This document shows positions 26,775-35,925 of a DNA stretch of 64,000 nucleotides, piece after piece. Source of the DNA: Streptomyces sp. AC1-42W (GTDB taxonomy: Bacteria; Actinomycetota; Actinomycetes; Streptomycetales; Streptomycetaceae); the NCBI RefSeq assembly GCF_003248355.1, contig NZ_QKWY01000002.1, forward strand, positions 1,922,001 through 1,986,000. Direction: 5' to 3'. A program made the translations under genes and the position numbers. The notes beneath the pieces are model-generated. The model was not told where the DNA came from. It did no database searches and saw nothing but the letters and a program-made list of their open reading frames with translations. Numbering within the stretch: position 1 is the first letter of the stretch; each line of letters opens with the position of its first letter.

Positions 26775-27314
26775 ATGAACATCTGCGTCTTCCTCTCCGC
26801 CGCCGACCTCGACGACCGCTACACCGTGCCCGCCCGCGAATTCGCCGAACTGCTCGGGCGCGGTGGGCACACCCTGGTCTGGGGCGGCTCGGAGAGCGGC
26901 CTGATGAAGGTCGTCGCCGACGGCGTCCAGGGGGCGGGCGGCAGGCTCGTCGGCGTCTCGGTGGACTTCCTGGCCGCCAAGGCGCGCACGAACGCCGACG
27001 AGATGGTCATCGCCCGCGACCTCGCCGAGCGCAAGGCCCTGCTGCTCGCCAAGTCCGACGCGATCGTGATCATGGTCGGCGGCACCGGGACGCTCGACGA
27101 GGCCACCGAGATCCTGGAGCTCAAGAAGCACGGCAAGCACACCAAGCCCGTCGTCCTGCTCAACACCGCCGGCTTCTACGACGGCCTGCGCGAGCAGTTC
27201 CGGCGCATGGAGGAGGAGGGCTTCCTGCCGCTCCCGCTCACCGAGCTGGTCTTCTTCGCCGAGGACGGCGTCGGCGCCCTCGCCCACCTGGAGGAGTCGG
27301 CCGGCATCCAGTGA
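26775..27314 (+). CDS. LOG-family protein (Rossmann-fold, lysine decarboxylase-like)
   Basis: This 179-aa protein resembles the LOG/TIGR00725-730 group. VWGGSESGLM (about 35-44), ERK (about 85-87) and the GGTGTLDE motif (about 102-109, usually PGGxGTxxE) form the nucleotide-binding site. Members include cytokinin-activating phosphoribohydrolases acting on nucleoside 5'-monophosphates. Here Val replaces the usual Pro before GG, so specificity is uncertain. TACCGT about 6 nt before ATG 26775 looks like a -10 box of a leaderless transcript. Confidence 0.78.
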   Translation: MNICVFLSAADLDDRYTVPAREFAELLGRGGHTLVWGGSESGLMKVVADGVQGAGGRLVGVSVDFLAAKARTNADEMVIARDLAERKALLLAKSDAIVIMVGGTGTLDEATEILELKKHGKHTKPVVLLNTAGFYDGLREQFRRMEEEGFLPLPLTELVFFAEDGVGALAHLEESAGIQ

Positions 27315-27317
27315 GGT

Positions 27318-27380
27318 GCGGGCCCCCGGGCGGCGGAGGCAGGCTCCCGGGCAGCGGGGGCGGGCTCCCGGGCGGCGGGT
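27318..27380 (+). repeat. Three tandem 21-bp GC-rich repeats
   Basis: Three adjoining 21-bp units (27318-27338, 27339-27359, 27360-27380) share the core ctcccgggcggcggg with 3-5 differences each. Each contains the palindrome cccggg. The array ends 14 bp before the ATG of the SDR gene, so it occupies the promoter/leader position. Whether it has a function is unknown. Confidence 0.75.
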
Positions 27381-27394
27381 GCGACGATGGGGCC

Positions 27395-28084
27395 ATGTCC
27401 ACTCACCTCATCACCGGTGCCGGCTCCGGCATCGGCGCCGCCGTCGCCCGGCGCCTGGCCGAACGCGGGGACGACCTCGTGCTGCTGGCCCGTGACGCGG
27501 GCCGCGCCAGGGAACTGGCCGCCCTGTACCCCGGCGCCCGCACCCTCGTCGGCGACCTGTCCAACCCCGAGCGGCTCTCCTGGGCCTTCGCCCAGCAGAC
27601 CATGCCCGACCGGCTCGACTCGCTGCTGCACATCGCGGGCGTCGTCGAACTCGGCCCGGTCGGCGAGCTGACCCCCAGGGCCTGGCGCATCCAGCTCGAC
27701 GCCAACCTCGTCGCCCCCGCCGAGGTGACCCGCCTGGTGCTGCCCCAGCTGCGCGTCGCCCAGGGCCACGTCGTCTTCGTCAACTCCGGCGCCGGGCTCT
27801 CCGCGAGCCCCGGCTGGAGCGCGTACGCCGCCGGCAAGCACGGCCTCAAGGCGCTCGCCGACTCGCTGCGCCAGGAGGAGCACGCCGCCGGCGTCCGCGT
27901 CACCACCGTCTACCCCGGCCGCACCGCGAGCCCCATGCAGGAGAAGGTCCACCGGCAGGAGGGCAAGGAGTACGACGCCGCCCGCTGGATCGACCCCGAG
28001 TCCGTCGCCACCACCCTCCTGATGGCGCTCGACCTGCCCCGCGACGCCGAGGTCAACGACCTCACCGTGCGCCCCGGCCGCTGA
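27395..28084 (+). CDS. Short-chain dehydrogenase/reductase (SDR)
   Basis: This is a 229-aa classical SDR. The NAD(P)-binding motif GAGSGIGAAV is at about residues 8-17. HIAGVVELGP replaces the common NNAG, followed by the catalytic Ser in VFVNSGAG and YAAGKHG (Tyr and Lys of YxxxK). The substrate is not recognisable. ATG 27395 is consistent with the family N-terminus. It is preceded by the 21-bp repeat array and followed by the methionine synthase gene after 58 bp. Confidence 0.87.
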   Translation: MSTHLITGAGSGIGAAVARRLAERGDDLVLLARDAGRARELAALYPGARTLVGDLSNPERLSWAFAQQTMPDRLDSLLHIAGVVELGPVGELTPRAWRIQLDANLVAPAEVTRLVLPQLRVAQGHVVFVNSGAGLSASPGWSAYAAGKHGLKALADSLRQEEHAAGVRVTTVYPGRTASPMQEKVHRQEGKEYDAARWIDPESVATTLLMALDLPRDAEVNDLTVRPGR

Positions 28085-28142
28085 GCCCCCGCCCGCCGGG
28101 CCCCTGTCCGCCGGGCCGCCGCCGCGCCCGTAGGCTTCCCGC

Positions 28143-29168
28143 GTGAGCGAGAACACCGTGTTCAGGAAGTGCCCGGCCACCGGGATCGGTTCGATGCCCG
28201 GAGGCGACGCGCGGGAGGCGGCCAAGACCGTCACCGGCTCCTTCGGCGACGGCGAGGGCATGCCGTACCTGGCGGAACTCCCGGCGCGCGGCCCCGGCGC
28301 CGACATGATCGGCCGGACGGTCGGACTGCTCGCCGAGCTGTACGGGCACGTCGAACCCAGCGGCTGGCGCGTCAGCGACCGGCCCGGCCGCGACACCCGC
28401 CGGGCCAGGTCCTGGCTGGGCGAGGACCTGGACGCCCTGGAGGAGTTCACCCAGGGCTACGAGGGCCCGCTCAAGGTCCAGGCCGTGGGCCCCTGGACGC
28501 TGGCCGCCGCCCTGGAACGCCGGGGCGGCGAGGCGTTCCTCGGCGACCCCGGCGCCTGCCGCGACCTGGCGGACTCGCTCGCCGAGGGGCTGCGCGGCCA
28601 CCTCGCCGAGGTGCGCCGCCGGGTGCCCGGCGCCCGCCTCGCCCTCCAGCTCGACGAACCCTCCCTCACCGCCGTACTGCGCGGCCGGGTCAGGACCGCG
28701 AGCGGCTACCGTACCCACCGGGCCGTGGACCGCCAGATCGTGGAGGCCACCCTGCGCGAGGTGCTCGGCGCGGCCGGCGACACCGCCACCCTGGTGCACA
28801 CCTGCGCGCCCGAGGTGCCCTTCGCGCTGCTGCGCCGGGCCGGCGTCGACGGCATCTCCCTCGACCTCTCCCTTCTCACCGAACGTGAGGAGGAGGCGAT
28901 CGGGGAAGCCGTCGAGTCGGGCACCCACATGTTCTTCGGCGTGCTGCCCGGCACCGACCCGGCCTCGGGCCGATTGTCCGATCCGGGCGGTAGCGTCATG
29001 GGTGTCAGGACGCTGTGGCGCAGGCTGGGGCTGAATCCGGGGACTCTCATCGAGTCCGTGACGATCACCCCCGCGTGCGGACTCGCGGGTGCGTCGCCGG
29101 CGTACGCGCGGGCCGCGCTCGCCCATTGCGGCCGGGCCGCGAGATCGCTCGCGGACAACCCTGAGTGA
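28143..29168 (+). CDS. Short MetE-type methionine synthase (C-terminal domain only)
   Basis: This 341-aa protein corresponds only to the catalytic C-terminal barrel of cobalamin-independent methionine synthase (full MetE is about 750 aa). Zinc ligands are visible as H219 and C221 in VHTCAPE and C312 in TPACGLAG. The usual Glu ligand region reads GISLDLS, giving Asp instead of Glu. The N-terminus FRKCPATGIGSMPG is also typical of the short family. Short MetE homologues often use methyl donors other than 5-methyl-tetrahydrofolate, so the donor here is open. TAGGCT just before GTG 28143 suggests a leaderless transcript. It lies 29 bp before ligA. Confidence 0.8.
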   Translation: MSENTVFRKCPATGIGSMPGGDAREAAKTVTGSFGDGEGMPYLAELPARGPGADMIGRTVGLLAELYGHVEPSGWRVSDRPGRDTRRARSWLGEDLDALEEFTQGYEGPLKVQAVGPWTLAAALERRGGEAFLGDPGACRDLADSLAEGLRGHLAEVRRRVPGARLALQLDEPSLTAVLRGRVRTASGYRTHRAVDRQIVEATLREVLGAAGDTATLVHTCAPEVPFALLRRAGVDGISLDLSLLTEREEEAIGEAVESGTHMFFGVLPGTDPASGRLSDPGGSVMGVRTLWRRLGLNPGTLIESVTITPACGLAGASPAYARAALAHCGRAARSLADNPE

Positions 29169-29197
29169 CGGGCGCTGGGTAACGGGAGGACGGGACG

Positions 29198-31450
29198 ATG
29201 GCCGGCGAAGAGCGGACCACCGGGCAGGACGCTGGGCAGAGCGCGGTGCCGGCGGAGGCGCGGGAGCGGCACAAGCTCCTCGCGGAACAGATCGAGGAGC
29301 ACCGCTTCCGGTACTACGTCAACGACCAGCCGGTCGTCAGCGACGCCGAGTTCGACCGGCTGATGCGGGAGCTGGAGGCCCTGGAGGACAGCCACCCCGA
29401 GCTGCGCACCCCGGACTCCCCGAGCCAGAAGGTCGCCGGTCCGTACCGCACGGAGTTCACCTCCGTCGAGCACCGCGAGCCGATGCTCTCGCTGGACAAC
29501 GCCTTCGACGACGAGGAGCTGGCCGCCTGGGCCGAGCGCGTCGCACGGGACGTCGGCTCGCCCGGCTACCACTTCCTGTGCGAGCTGAAGATCGACGGAC
29601 TCGCCGTCAACCTCACGTACGAGAACGGTGTGCTGACCCGCGCCGCGACCCGGGGCGACGGCCGGACCGGCGAGGACATCACCCCCAACATCCGCACCAT
29701 CGCGGACATCCCGCACCGGCTGACCGGCGACCGCGTCCCGCCGCTGGTCGAGGTGCGCGGCGAGGTCTTCTTCCCGATGGAGGGGTTCGAGGAGCTGAAC
29801 GCCCGGCTGGTCGCCGCCGACGAGAAGCCCTTCGCCAACCCCCGTAACGCCGCCGCAGGTTCACTGCGCCAGAAGGACCCCAAGGTCACCGCCACCCGCC
29901 CGCTGCACATGGTGGTGCACGGCATCGGCGCCCGAGAGGGCTTCGACATCGACTGCCTCTCGCACGCCTACGAACTGCTGCGCGAGTGGGGGCTGCCCAC
30001 CGCCAAGTACAACAAGGTGGTCGACTCCCTCGCGGGCGTACGGGAGTTCATCGCGTACTTCGGCGAGCACCGGCACTCCGTGGAGCACGAGATCGACGGC
30101 GTCGTCGTCAAGCTGGACGAGATCCCGCTCCAGGGCCGGCTCGGCTCCACCTCCCGCGCGCCGCGCTGGGCCATCGCCTGGAAGTACCCGCCGGAGGAGG
30201 TCAACACCAAGCTCGTCAACATCCGCGTCGGCGTCGGCCGCACCGGCCGTGTCACCCCGTACGCCCAGGTCGAACCGGTCGTGGTGGCCGGCTCCGAGGT
30301 CGAGTTCGCCACCCTGCACAACCAGAACGTGGTCAAGGCCAAGGGCGTCCTCATCGGGGACACGGTGGTGCTCCGCAAGGCCGGTGACGTCATCCCGGAG
30401 ATCCTCGGCCCGGTCGCCGACCTCCGCGACGGCACCGAGACGGCGTTCGTCATGCCGACCCACTGCCCCGAGTGCGGCACGGAACTGAAGCCCATGAAGG
30501 AGGCGGACGTCGACGTCCGCTGCCCCAACGCCCGCTCCTGCCCCGCCCAGTTGCGCGAGCGCGTCGCCTACCTCGCCGGCCGCAAGTGCCTGGACATCGA
30601 CCACTTCGGCTATGTCGCCGCCGCCGCGCTGACCGCGCCGCTGGAGCCCGACCGGCCCCCGATGCGGGACGAGGGCGACCTCTTCGGCCTGACCATGGAC
30701 GAGCTGCTGCCGATCCGCGCCTACGTCCTGGACCCGGACAGCGGGCTGCCCCGGCGCGACCCGAAGACCGGCGAGGAGAAGATCGCCCGCGTCTTCGCCA
30801 ACCAGCAGGGCGAGCCCAGGAAGAACGCCCTCGCCATGCTGGACACCATCGCCGCGGCCAAGCAGGCCCCGCTGGCCCGCGTCCTGACCGGACTCTCCAT
30901 CCGCCACGTCGGCCCGGTCGCCGCCCGCGAGCTGGCCCGCCAGTTCCCGTCCATCGACCGCATCGAGGAAGCCACCGAACAGGAGCTGGTCGACGCCGAC
31001 GGGGTCGGGCCCATCATCGCCGCCTCCGTCAAGGAGTGGTTCGCCGAGGACTGGCACCGCGAGATCATCCGCAAATGGCGCGAGGCCGGAGTCCGGATGG
31101 AGGACGAGAGGGCCGGCGAGGACGAGGGACCCCGGCCCCTCGAAGGACTGACCGTCGTGGTCACGGGCACCCTGACCGGGCACACCAGGGATGGCGCGAA
31201 AGAGGCGCTGCAGAGCCGGGGAGCCAAGGTCACCGGTTCCGTTTCCAAGAAGACCTCCTTCGTGGTCGTCGGCGACAACCCCGGATCGAAGTACGACAAA
31301 GCGGTTCAGCTCAAGGTTCCGGTTCTGGACGAGACCGGCTTCGCCGTCCTGCTCGACCGGGGTCCGGACGCCGCCCGCGAAGCGGCCGTCCCCGCCGGGG
31401 AGCCCGCCCCCGACGAGACGGCGGGCGACGCGGGCACACCCGGGGCCTGA
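29198..31450 (+). CDS. ligA: NAD+-dependent DNA ligase LigA
   Basis: This is the essential ligase that seals nicks in replication and repair, 750 aa. Domain Ia carries the NAD+-binding FRYYVNDQP tyrosines. The adenylation domain has the catalytic lysine K131 in ELKIDG. The OB-fold is followed by a Cys4 zinc finger (CPECGTEL ... CPNARSCPAQ), HhH motifs (GLSIRHVGPVAARELA; DADGVGPIIAASV) and a BRCT domain (PLEGLTVVVTGTLTGHTRDGAKEAL). After the BRCT there is a low-complexity Ala/Pro/Glu tail of about 30 residues. All catalytic motifs are intact. Confidence 0.97.
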   Translation: MAGEERTTGQDAGQSAVPAEARERHKLLAEQIEEHRFRYYVNDQPVVSDAEFDRLMRELEALEDSHPELRTPDSPSQKVAGPYRTEFTSVEHREPMLSLDNAFDDEELAAWAERVARDVGSPGYHFLCELKIDGLAVNLTYENGVLTRAATRGDGRTGEDITPNIRTIADIPHRLTGDRVPPLVEVRGEVFFPMEGFEELNARLVAADEKPFANPRNAAAGSLRQKDPKVTATRPLHMVVHGIGAREGFDIDCLSHAYELLREWGLPTAKYNKVVDSLAGVREFIAYFGEHRHSVEHEIDGVVVKLDEIPLQGRLGSTSRAPRWAIAWKYPPEEVNTKLVNIRVGVGRTGRVTPYAQVEPVVVAGSEVEFATLHNQNVVKAKGVLIGDTVVLRKAGDVIPEILGPVADLRDGTETAFVMPTHCPECGTELKPMKEADVDVRCPNARSCPAQLRERVAYLAGRKCLDIDHFGYVAAAALTAPLEPDRPPMRDEGDLFGLTMDELLPIRAYVLDPDSGLPRRDPKTGEEKIARVFANQQGEPRKNALAMLDTIAAAKQAPLARVLTGLSIRHVGPVAARELARQFPSIDRIEEATEQELVDADGVGPIIAASVKEWFAEDWHREIIRKWREAGVRMEDERAGEDEGPRPLEGLTVVVTGTLTGHTRDGAKEALQSRGAKVTGSVSKKTSFVVVGDNPGSKYDKAVQLKVPVLDETGFAVLLDRGPDAAREAAVPAGEPAPDETAGDAGTPGA

Positions 31451-31681
31451 CAGCCCGCCGACACACCGTCCGGGTCACCCGATCGGCGCATAGCAGATGC
31501 TGACGGACAGTCGGTTCGCATTCGGGCAAGAGCGGTAGACCGCTGCCCGTAGCAGCCTTCCGCGGCCTACTGTGGTCAGATGCGCCCTCGGACCCGGCCA
31601 CCGGGCGGGGCCCGGAGCGCGTCGTGGCACGGAACACAGACATCGGGTGACATCGGCATCGCCGGCTGTGAGAGGGACGGA

Positions 31682-33859
31682 ATGAAACCGACCGAGAGCG
31701 CCGCACCGGTGACGCGGCTGCAAGGTTTCGTGGGGCCGGCGCCCCAGGTGGGCGCCGTCGTCGTGGCCCTCGCCGCGGTCCAGCTCGCGACCGGCTTCTA
31801 CCGTGCCCTCAGCGAGGGCCGCGCCCTCTTCCCGGACGGCCGGGCCGGCTGGTCGCTCGCCGTCCTCACCGGCATCGTCGTCGGCCATCTGGTCGCCCTC
31901 GGCCGGGACCGCTGGTGGGGCGGCACCGGCTCCGGCGCCGCCCTCACCCTGGCCGTGCTGCTGCTCTACGGCTGGGTGCCCGCCGGACTGGTCAGCCTCG
32001 TCGTGGTCGTCCTCGTCGGCGTTGCCCGCCGGCACCGCTGGTGGCAGGGGCTGCTGCACGGCGCGGTGGACATCCTCGGGGTGGGCGCGGCGGCCCTGGT
32101 ACTCGCCGCGTTCGGCGAGGTGCAGTCCGTCGAGACCCCCTGGCGGCCACTCGACTGGGGGATCGACGCCGTTCCGGAACTCCTCCTCGCCGCCACCACC
32201 TACCTGGTCGTCACCCGCGTCCTGCTGTGGTACTCGCGCGCCCAGCCGGGCAGCGGCCTGCCCACCGTCGCCCGCACCGCCATGCTCCGCCAGGGGCTCG
32301 TCGCGGTCGCCCTGCTCGGCATCGCCCCGCTGATCTGCGTCGTCGCGATGGCCCGGCCGGTCCTGCTGCCGCTGTTCGCGGTCCCGCTGATCGCGCTCGA
32401 CTCCACGCTCTGGATCGCCCGTGCCCGCGCCGAGGAACAGCTCAAGGACCCGCTCACCGGGCTGCCCAACCGCCAGTGGCTGCTGGAGCGCACCTGGACG
32501 GCGCTGGAGGAGGCGGAGAACGCCGGCCACCGGGTCGGCCTGGTCCTGATCGACCTCGACCGCTTCCGCGCGGTCAACGACACCCTCGGCCACCTCGCCG
32601 GCGACCGGCTGCTCCTCCAGATCGCGGAGCGGCTGCGGCTCGCCCTGCCGCGCGGCGCGGAGACGGCCAGGCTCGGCGGCGACGAGTTCGCGGTCCTGCT
32701 GCCCACGGCGGACTCCACCACCAGCGCCCAGCGCGTCGCCCGGCACCTCGTCGCCGAGCTGTCGTCCCCGCTGGACCTGGACGGGCTGACCCTGGTCCTG
32801 GAGGCCAGCGCCGGCCTCGCCGTCTTCCCGGACCACGCGCTGGACGCGGAGGGCCTGCTGCGCCGGGCCGACGTCGCGATGTACCAGGCCAAGCGGGACC
32901 GCACCGGCGTCGAGGTGTACGAGTCCAAGCGCGACAGCAACACCCCGGACCGGCTGGGCCTCCTCGGCGACCTGCGCCGCGCGCTGGACGCCGGCGAGGT
33001 GGAGCTGCACTACCAGCCCAAGGTCCGCTTCGACGGCCAGGTCGCCGGTCTTGAGGCGCTGGTGCGCTGGGTGCACCCGGAGCGCGGCCGGGTCCCCCCG
33101 GACGAGTTCATCGCGATCGCCGAGTCCTCCGGGCTGATGCCGCACCTCACGGAGTACGTCCTGGAGACGGCGCTCGCCCAGGTCGCCCGGTGGCGGGCGC
33201 AGGGCCTCTTCGTGCCCGTCGCGGTCAACGTCTCCCCGCGCGACGTGCACACCCCCGGGTTCGCCGGCGGCGTCGCGGCCCGGCTCGCCCGGCACGGCGT
33301 CCCGGCCGGCGCGCTCCAGCTGGAGATAACGGAGCACGTGCTCCTGGAGGACCCGCAGCGCGCGGCGGACACCCTCGCCGGGCTGACCGGGCACGGCGTG
33401 AAGATGTCCCTCGACGACTTCGGCACCGGCTACTCCTCGCTGGTCCATCTGCGCCGGCTGCCCGTCAGCGAGCTGAAGATCGACCGGTCCTTCGTGGCCC
33501 GGCTCGCCATCGACCAGGAGGACGCGGAGATCGTCCGCTGCACCATCGACCTGGCCCACTCGCTGGGCCTGCTCGTCGTGGCGGAGGGCGTCGAGGACGA
33601 CGAGACCTGGGAACGGCTGCGGGACCTGCGGTGCGACGCGGTGCAGGGCTGGCTGGTGGCCGCCGCGATGCCGCCGCAGGAGATGACGGCCTGGCTGCGG
33701 GCGCGCGGCGAGCACGGCTGGCGCCGCCCGGCCGAGCTGGCCGCGGCAGCGGCGGCGGCAGCCGCGGCGGCCTCCGCCGTGAAGGCCCCGGCCCCGGCGG
33801 CCGAGCTGGAACAGCGCCCCTCCGGCCGCACATCGGGCCCCCGCCCGGCAACCACGTAA
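31682..33859 (+). CDS. rmdB: RmdB-like membrane GGDEF-EAL protein, probable c-di-GMP phosphodiesterase
   Basis: This 725-aa protein has about six N-terminal membrane helices (residues 18-240), then GGDEF and EAL domains. The GGDEF motif is intact (RLGGDEFAVL, about 332-336) but lacks the RxxD inhibitory site. The EAL domain has every catalytic signature: EALVRW, LEITEH, LDDFGTGYSSL, ELKIDRSF and AEGVED. It should therefore hydrolyse c-di-GMP and may also make it. Position directly after ligA matches RmdB (SCO5495 from memory), a phosphodiesterase controlling development. Start ATG 31682 has GAGAGGGA upstream. An Ala-rich tail ends the protein. Confidence 0.87.
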   Translation: MKPTESAAPVTRLQGFVGPAPQVGAVVVALAAVQLATGFYRALSEGRALFPDGRAGWSLAVLTGIVVGHLVALGRDRWWGGTGSGAALTLAVLLLYGWVPAGLVSLVVVVLVGVARRHRWWQGLLHGAVDILGVGAAALVLAAFGEVQSVETPWRPLDWGIDAVPELLLAATTYLVVTRVLLWYSRAQPGSGLPTVARTAMLRQGLVAVALLGIAPLICVVAMARPVLLPLFAVPLIALDSTLWIARARAEEQLKDPLTGLPNRQWLLERTWTALEEAENAGHRVGLVLIDLDRFRAVNDTLGHLAGDRLLLQIAERLRLALPRGAETARLGGDEFAVLLPTADSTTSAQRVARHLVAELSSPLDLDGLTLVLEASAGLAVFPDHALDAEGLLRRADVAMYQAKRDRTGVEVYESKRDSNTPDRLGLLGDLRRALDAGEVELHYQPKVRFDGQVAGLEALVRWVHPERGRVPPDEFIAIAESSGLMPHLTEYVLETALAQVARWRAQGLFVPVAVNVSPRDVHTPGFAGGVAARLARHGVPAGALQLEITEHVLLEDPQRAADTLAGLTGHGVKMSLDDFGTGYSSLVHLRRLPVSELKIDRSFVARLAIDQEDAEIVRCTIDLAHSLGLLVVAEGVEDDETWERLRDLRCDAVQGWLVAAAMPPQEMTAWLRARGEHGWRRPAELAAAAAAAAAAASAVKAPAPAAELEQRPSGRTSGPRPATT

Positions 33860-33903
33860 CCACCCCTTCCCACGGGTGGCCGCCGGTGGTGTGGCCGACC
33901 CCA

Positions 33904-33909
33904 TAGGAT
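33904..33909 (+). promoter_or_regulatory. Putative -10 box of the gatCAB promoter
   Basis: TAGGAT fits the TANNNT -10 consensus. It lies immediately before the long hairpin, so a transcript starting about 7 nt later would carry the hairpin as nearly its whole 5' leader. No -35 box was recognised. Confidence 0.4.
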
Positions 33910-33910
33910 T

Positions 33911-34086
33911 GGGGGCCGGCGGCACATTTCCACCTGCCGCGCGACGCCTGGCACGCACGCTCGCCGCGTTGCCGAAACGCCCGAGTGGCTCCGCCACGAG
34001 GGCGCTTCGGCGCCTTGCGAGCGCACGCGCCAGACGCCGCGCGGCCCGTCCTTCGGACGGACGGTGGAAATGTGCCGCCGGCCCCC
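33911..34086. repeat. 176-nt extended hairpin between rmdB and gatC
   Basis: The outer arms (33911-33934 and 34063-34086) are perfectly complementary over 24 bp. The inner arms (33937-33964 with 34017-34044) pair with five isolated A/C oppositions, and a further stem (33971-33982 with 34000-34011) has one. The tip is a gtggc...gccac stem with a tcc loop, and a side hairpin sits at about 34045-34060. All six isolated A/C oppositions would be G/U wobbles in the reverse-strand RNA. Candidates are a miniature inverted-repeat element, a structured leader of gatC, or an RNA on the reverse strand. Confidence 0.8.
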
Positions 34087-34120
34087 GGCCAACCACACAC
34101 CAACCCTTGAGGATCGCTGC

Positions 34121-34417
34121 ATGCCTGGCATCACGCGCGAGGAGGTCGCCCACCTCGCCCGGCTGGCGCGTCTGGAGCTGAAGGGCGAAGAGCTCGATCA
34201 CTTCGCCGGTCAGCTCGACGACATCATCGGCGCGGTCGCCCGCGTCTCCGAGGTCGCCGACCAAGACGTACCGCCGACCTCCCACCCGCTGCCGCTGACG
34301 AACGTCATGCGGGCGGACGTCGTCCGTCCGTCTCTCACCCCCGAGCAGGCGCTCTCCGGCGCCCCGGCCCAGGAGCAGCAGCGTTTCAAGGTGCCGCAGA
34401 TCCTGGGGGAGGACTGA
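34121..34417 (+). CDS. gatC: Aspartyl/glutamyl-tRNA amidotransferase subunit C
   Basis: GatC is the small scaffold of the GatCAB complex, which converts Glu-tRNA(Gln) and Asp-tRNA(Asn) to the correct amidated forms. It is 98 aa with the typical ITREEVAHLARLARLEL start and the DVPPTSHPLPLTNVMRADVV belt region that wraps GatA. ATG 34121 has GAGGA upstream. gatA follows after 5 bp. Confidence 0.96.
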   Translation: MPGITREEVAHLARLARLELKGEELDHFAGQLDDIIGAVARVSEVADQDVPPTSHPLPLTNVMRADVVRPSLTPEQALSGAPAQEQQRFKVPQILGED

Positions 34418-34422
34418 CAGCC

Positions 34423-35925
34423 ATGACGGACATCAGCAGCATCATCAAGCTCACCGCGGCCGAGATCGCCGCGGGCATCGCCTCCGGCGAGCTCACCGCC
34501 GTCGAGGTCACCGAGGCCCACCTCGCCAGGATCGAGGCCGTCGACGAGAAGGTGCACGCCTTCCTGCACGTCGACCGCGAGGGCGCGCTCGCCCAGGCCC
34601 GCGCCGTGGACGCCAAGAAGGCGGCCGGCGAGAAGCTGGGCCCGCTGGCCGGCGTCCCGCTCGCGCTCAAGGACATCTTCACCACGAAGGACATGCCGAC
34701 CACCGTCGGCTCCAAGATCCTCAAGGGTTGGGTGCCGCCGTACGACGCGACGCTCACGCGGAAGCTGAAGGCCGCCGACGTGGTCATCCTCGGCAAGACC
34801 AACATGGACGAGTTCGCCATGGGGTCCTCCACCGAGAACAGCGCCTACGGCCCCACCGGCAACCCCTGGGACCTCACCCGCATCCCCGGCGGCTCCGGTG
34901 GCGGCTCCTCGGCCGCCCTGGCCGCCTTCGAGGCCCCGCTCGCCATCGGCACGGACACCGGCGGCTCCATCCGCCAGCCCGCCGCCGTCACCGGCACGGT
35001 CGGCGTCAAGCCCACCTACGGCGGGGTCTCCCGCTACGGCATGGTCGCCTTCTCGTCCTCCCTGGACCAGGGCGGGCCCTGCGCCCGCACCGTCCTGGAC
35101 GCCGCCCTGCTGCACGAGGCGATCGCCGGCCACGACCCGATGGACTCCACGTCGATCGACGCGCCGGTCCCGCCCGTGGTCGAGGCCGCGCGCAACGGCT
35201 CCGTACGGGGCATGCGCGTCGGCGTCGTCAAGCAGTTCTCCGGCGAGGGCTACCAGGCCGGTGTCGTCCAGCGCTTCAACGAGGCCGTCGAGCTGCTCGA
35301 ATCGCTCGGCGCCACCGTGGTCGAACTGGACTGCCCCAGCTTCGACCTCGCCCTTTCGGCGTACTACCTGATCGCGCCGTCCGAGTGCTCCTCGAACCTC
35401 GCCCGGTTCGACGCCATGCGCTACGGCCTGCGCGTCGGGGACGACGGCACGAAGTCCGCCGAGGAGGTCACCGCGCTCACCCGCGAGGCCGGCTTCGGCG
35501 ACGAGGTCAAGCGCCGCATCATCCTCGGTACGTACGCGCTCAGCTCCGGCTACTACGACGCGTACTACGGCTCCGCGCAGAAGGTCCGTACGCTGATCAC
35601 CCGCGAGTTCGAGCAGGCGTTCGAGCAGGTGGACGTGATCGTCTCGCCGACCACGCCCACCACCGCCTTCCCGATCGGTGAGCGCGCCGACGACCCGATG
35701 GCGATGTACCTGGCCGACCTGTGCACCATCCCGACCAACCTGGCCGGCAACTCCGCCATGTCGCTGCCCTGCGGCCTGGCCCCGGAGGACGGCCTCCCGG
35801 TCGGGCTGCAGATCATCGCGCCCGCCATGAAGGACGACCGGCTCTACAAGGTCGGAGCCGCCGTCGAGGCCGCCTTCGTGGAAAGGTGGGGTCACCCGCT
35901 GCTCGAGGAGGCTCCGTCGCTATGA
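34423..35925 (+). CDS. gatA: Aspartyl/glutamyl-tRNA amidotransferase subunit A
   Basis: GatA is the amidase subunit that releases ammonia from glutamine. It is 500 aa with an intact Ser-cisSer-Lys triad: K83 in ALKDIF, the GGSGGGSSAA loop (about 157-166) and the nucleophile Ser in TDTGGSIRQPAA. The C-terminal synthetase-type sequence GNSAMSLPCG is normal. Its stop overlaps the start of an 80-aa gene (ATGA). Confidence 0.97.
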   Translation: MTDISSIIKLTAAEIAAGIASGELTAVEVTEAHLARIEAVDEKVHAFLHVDREGALAQARAVDAKKAAGEKLGPLAGVPLALKDIFTTKDMPTTVGSKILKGWVPPYDATLTRKLKAADVVILGKTNMDEFAMGSSTENSAYGPTGNPWDLTRIPGGSGGGSSAALAAFEAPLAIGTDTGGSIRQPAAVTGTVGVKPTYGGVSRYGMVAFSSSLDQGGPCARTVLDAALLHEAIAGHDPMDSTSIDAPVPPVVEAARNGSVRGMRVGVVKQFSGEGYQAGVVQRFNEAVELLESLGATVVELDCPSFDLALSAYYLIAPSECSSNLARFDAMRYGLRVGDDGTKSAEEVTALTREAGFGDEVKRRIILGTYALSSGYYDAYYGSAQKVRTLITREFEQAFEQVDVIVSPTTPTTAFPIGERADDPMAMYLADLCTIPTNLAGNSAMSLPCGLAPEDGLPVGLQIIAPAMKDDRLYKVGAAVEAAFVERWGHPLLEEAPSL

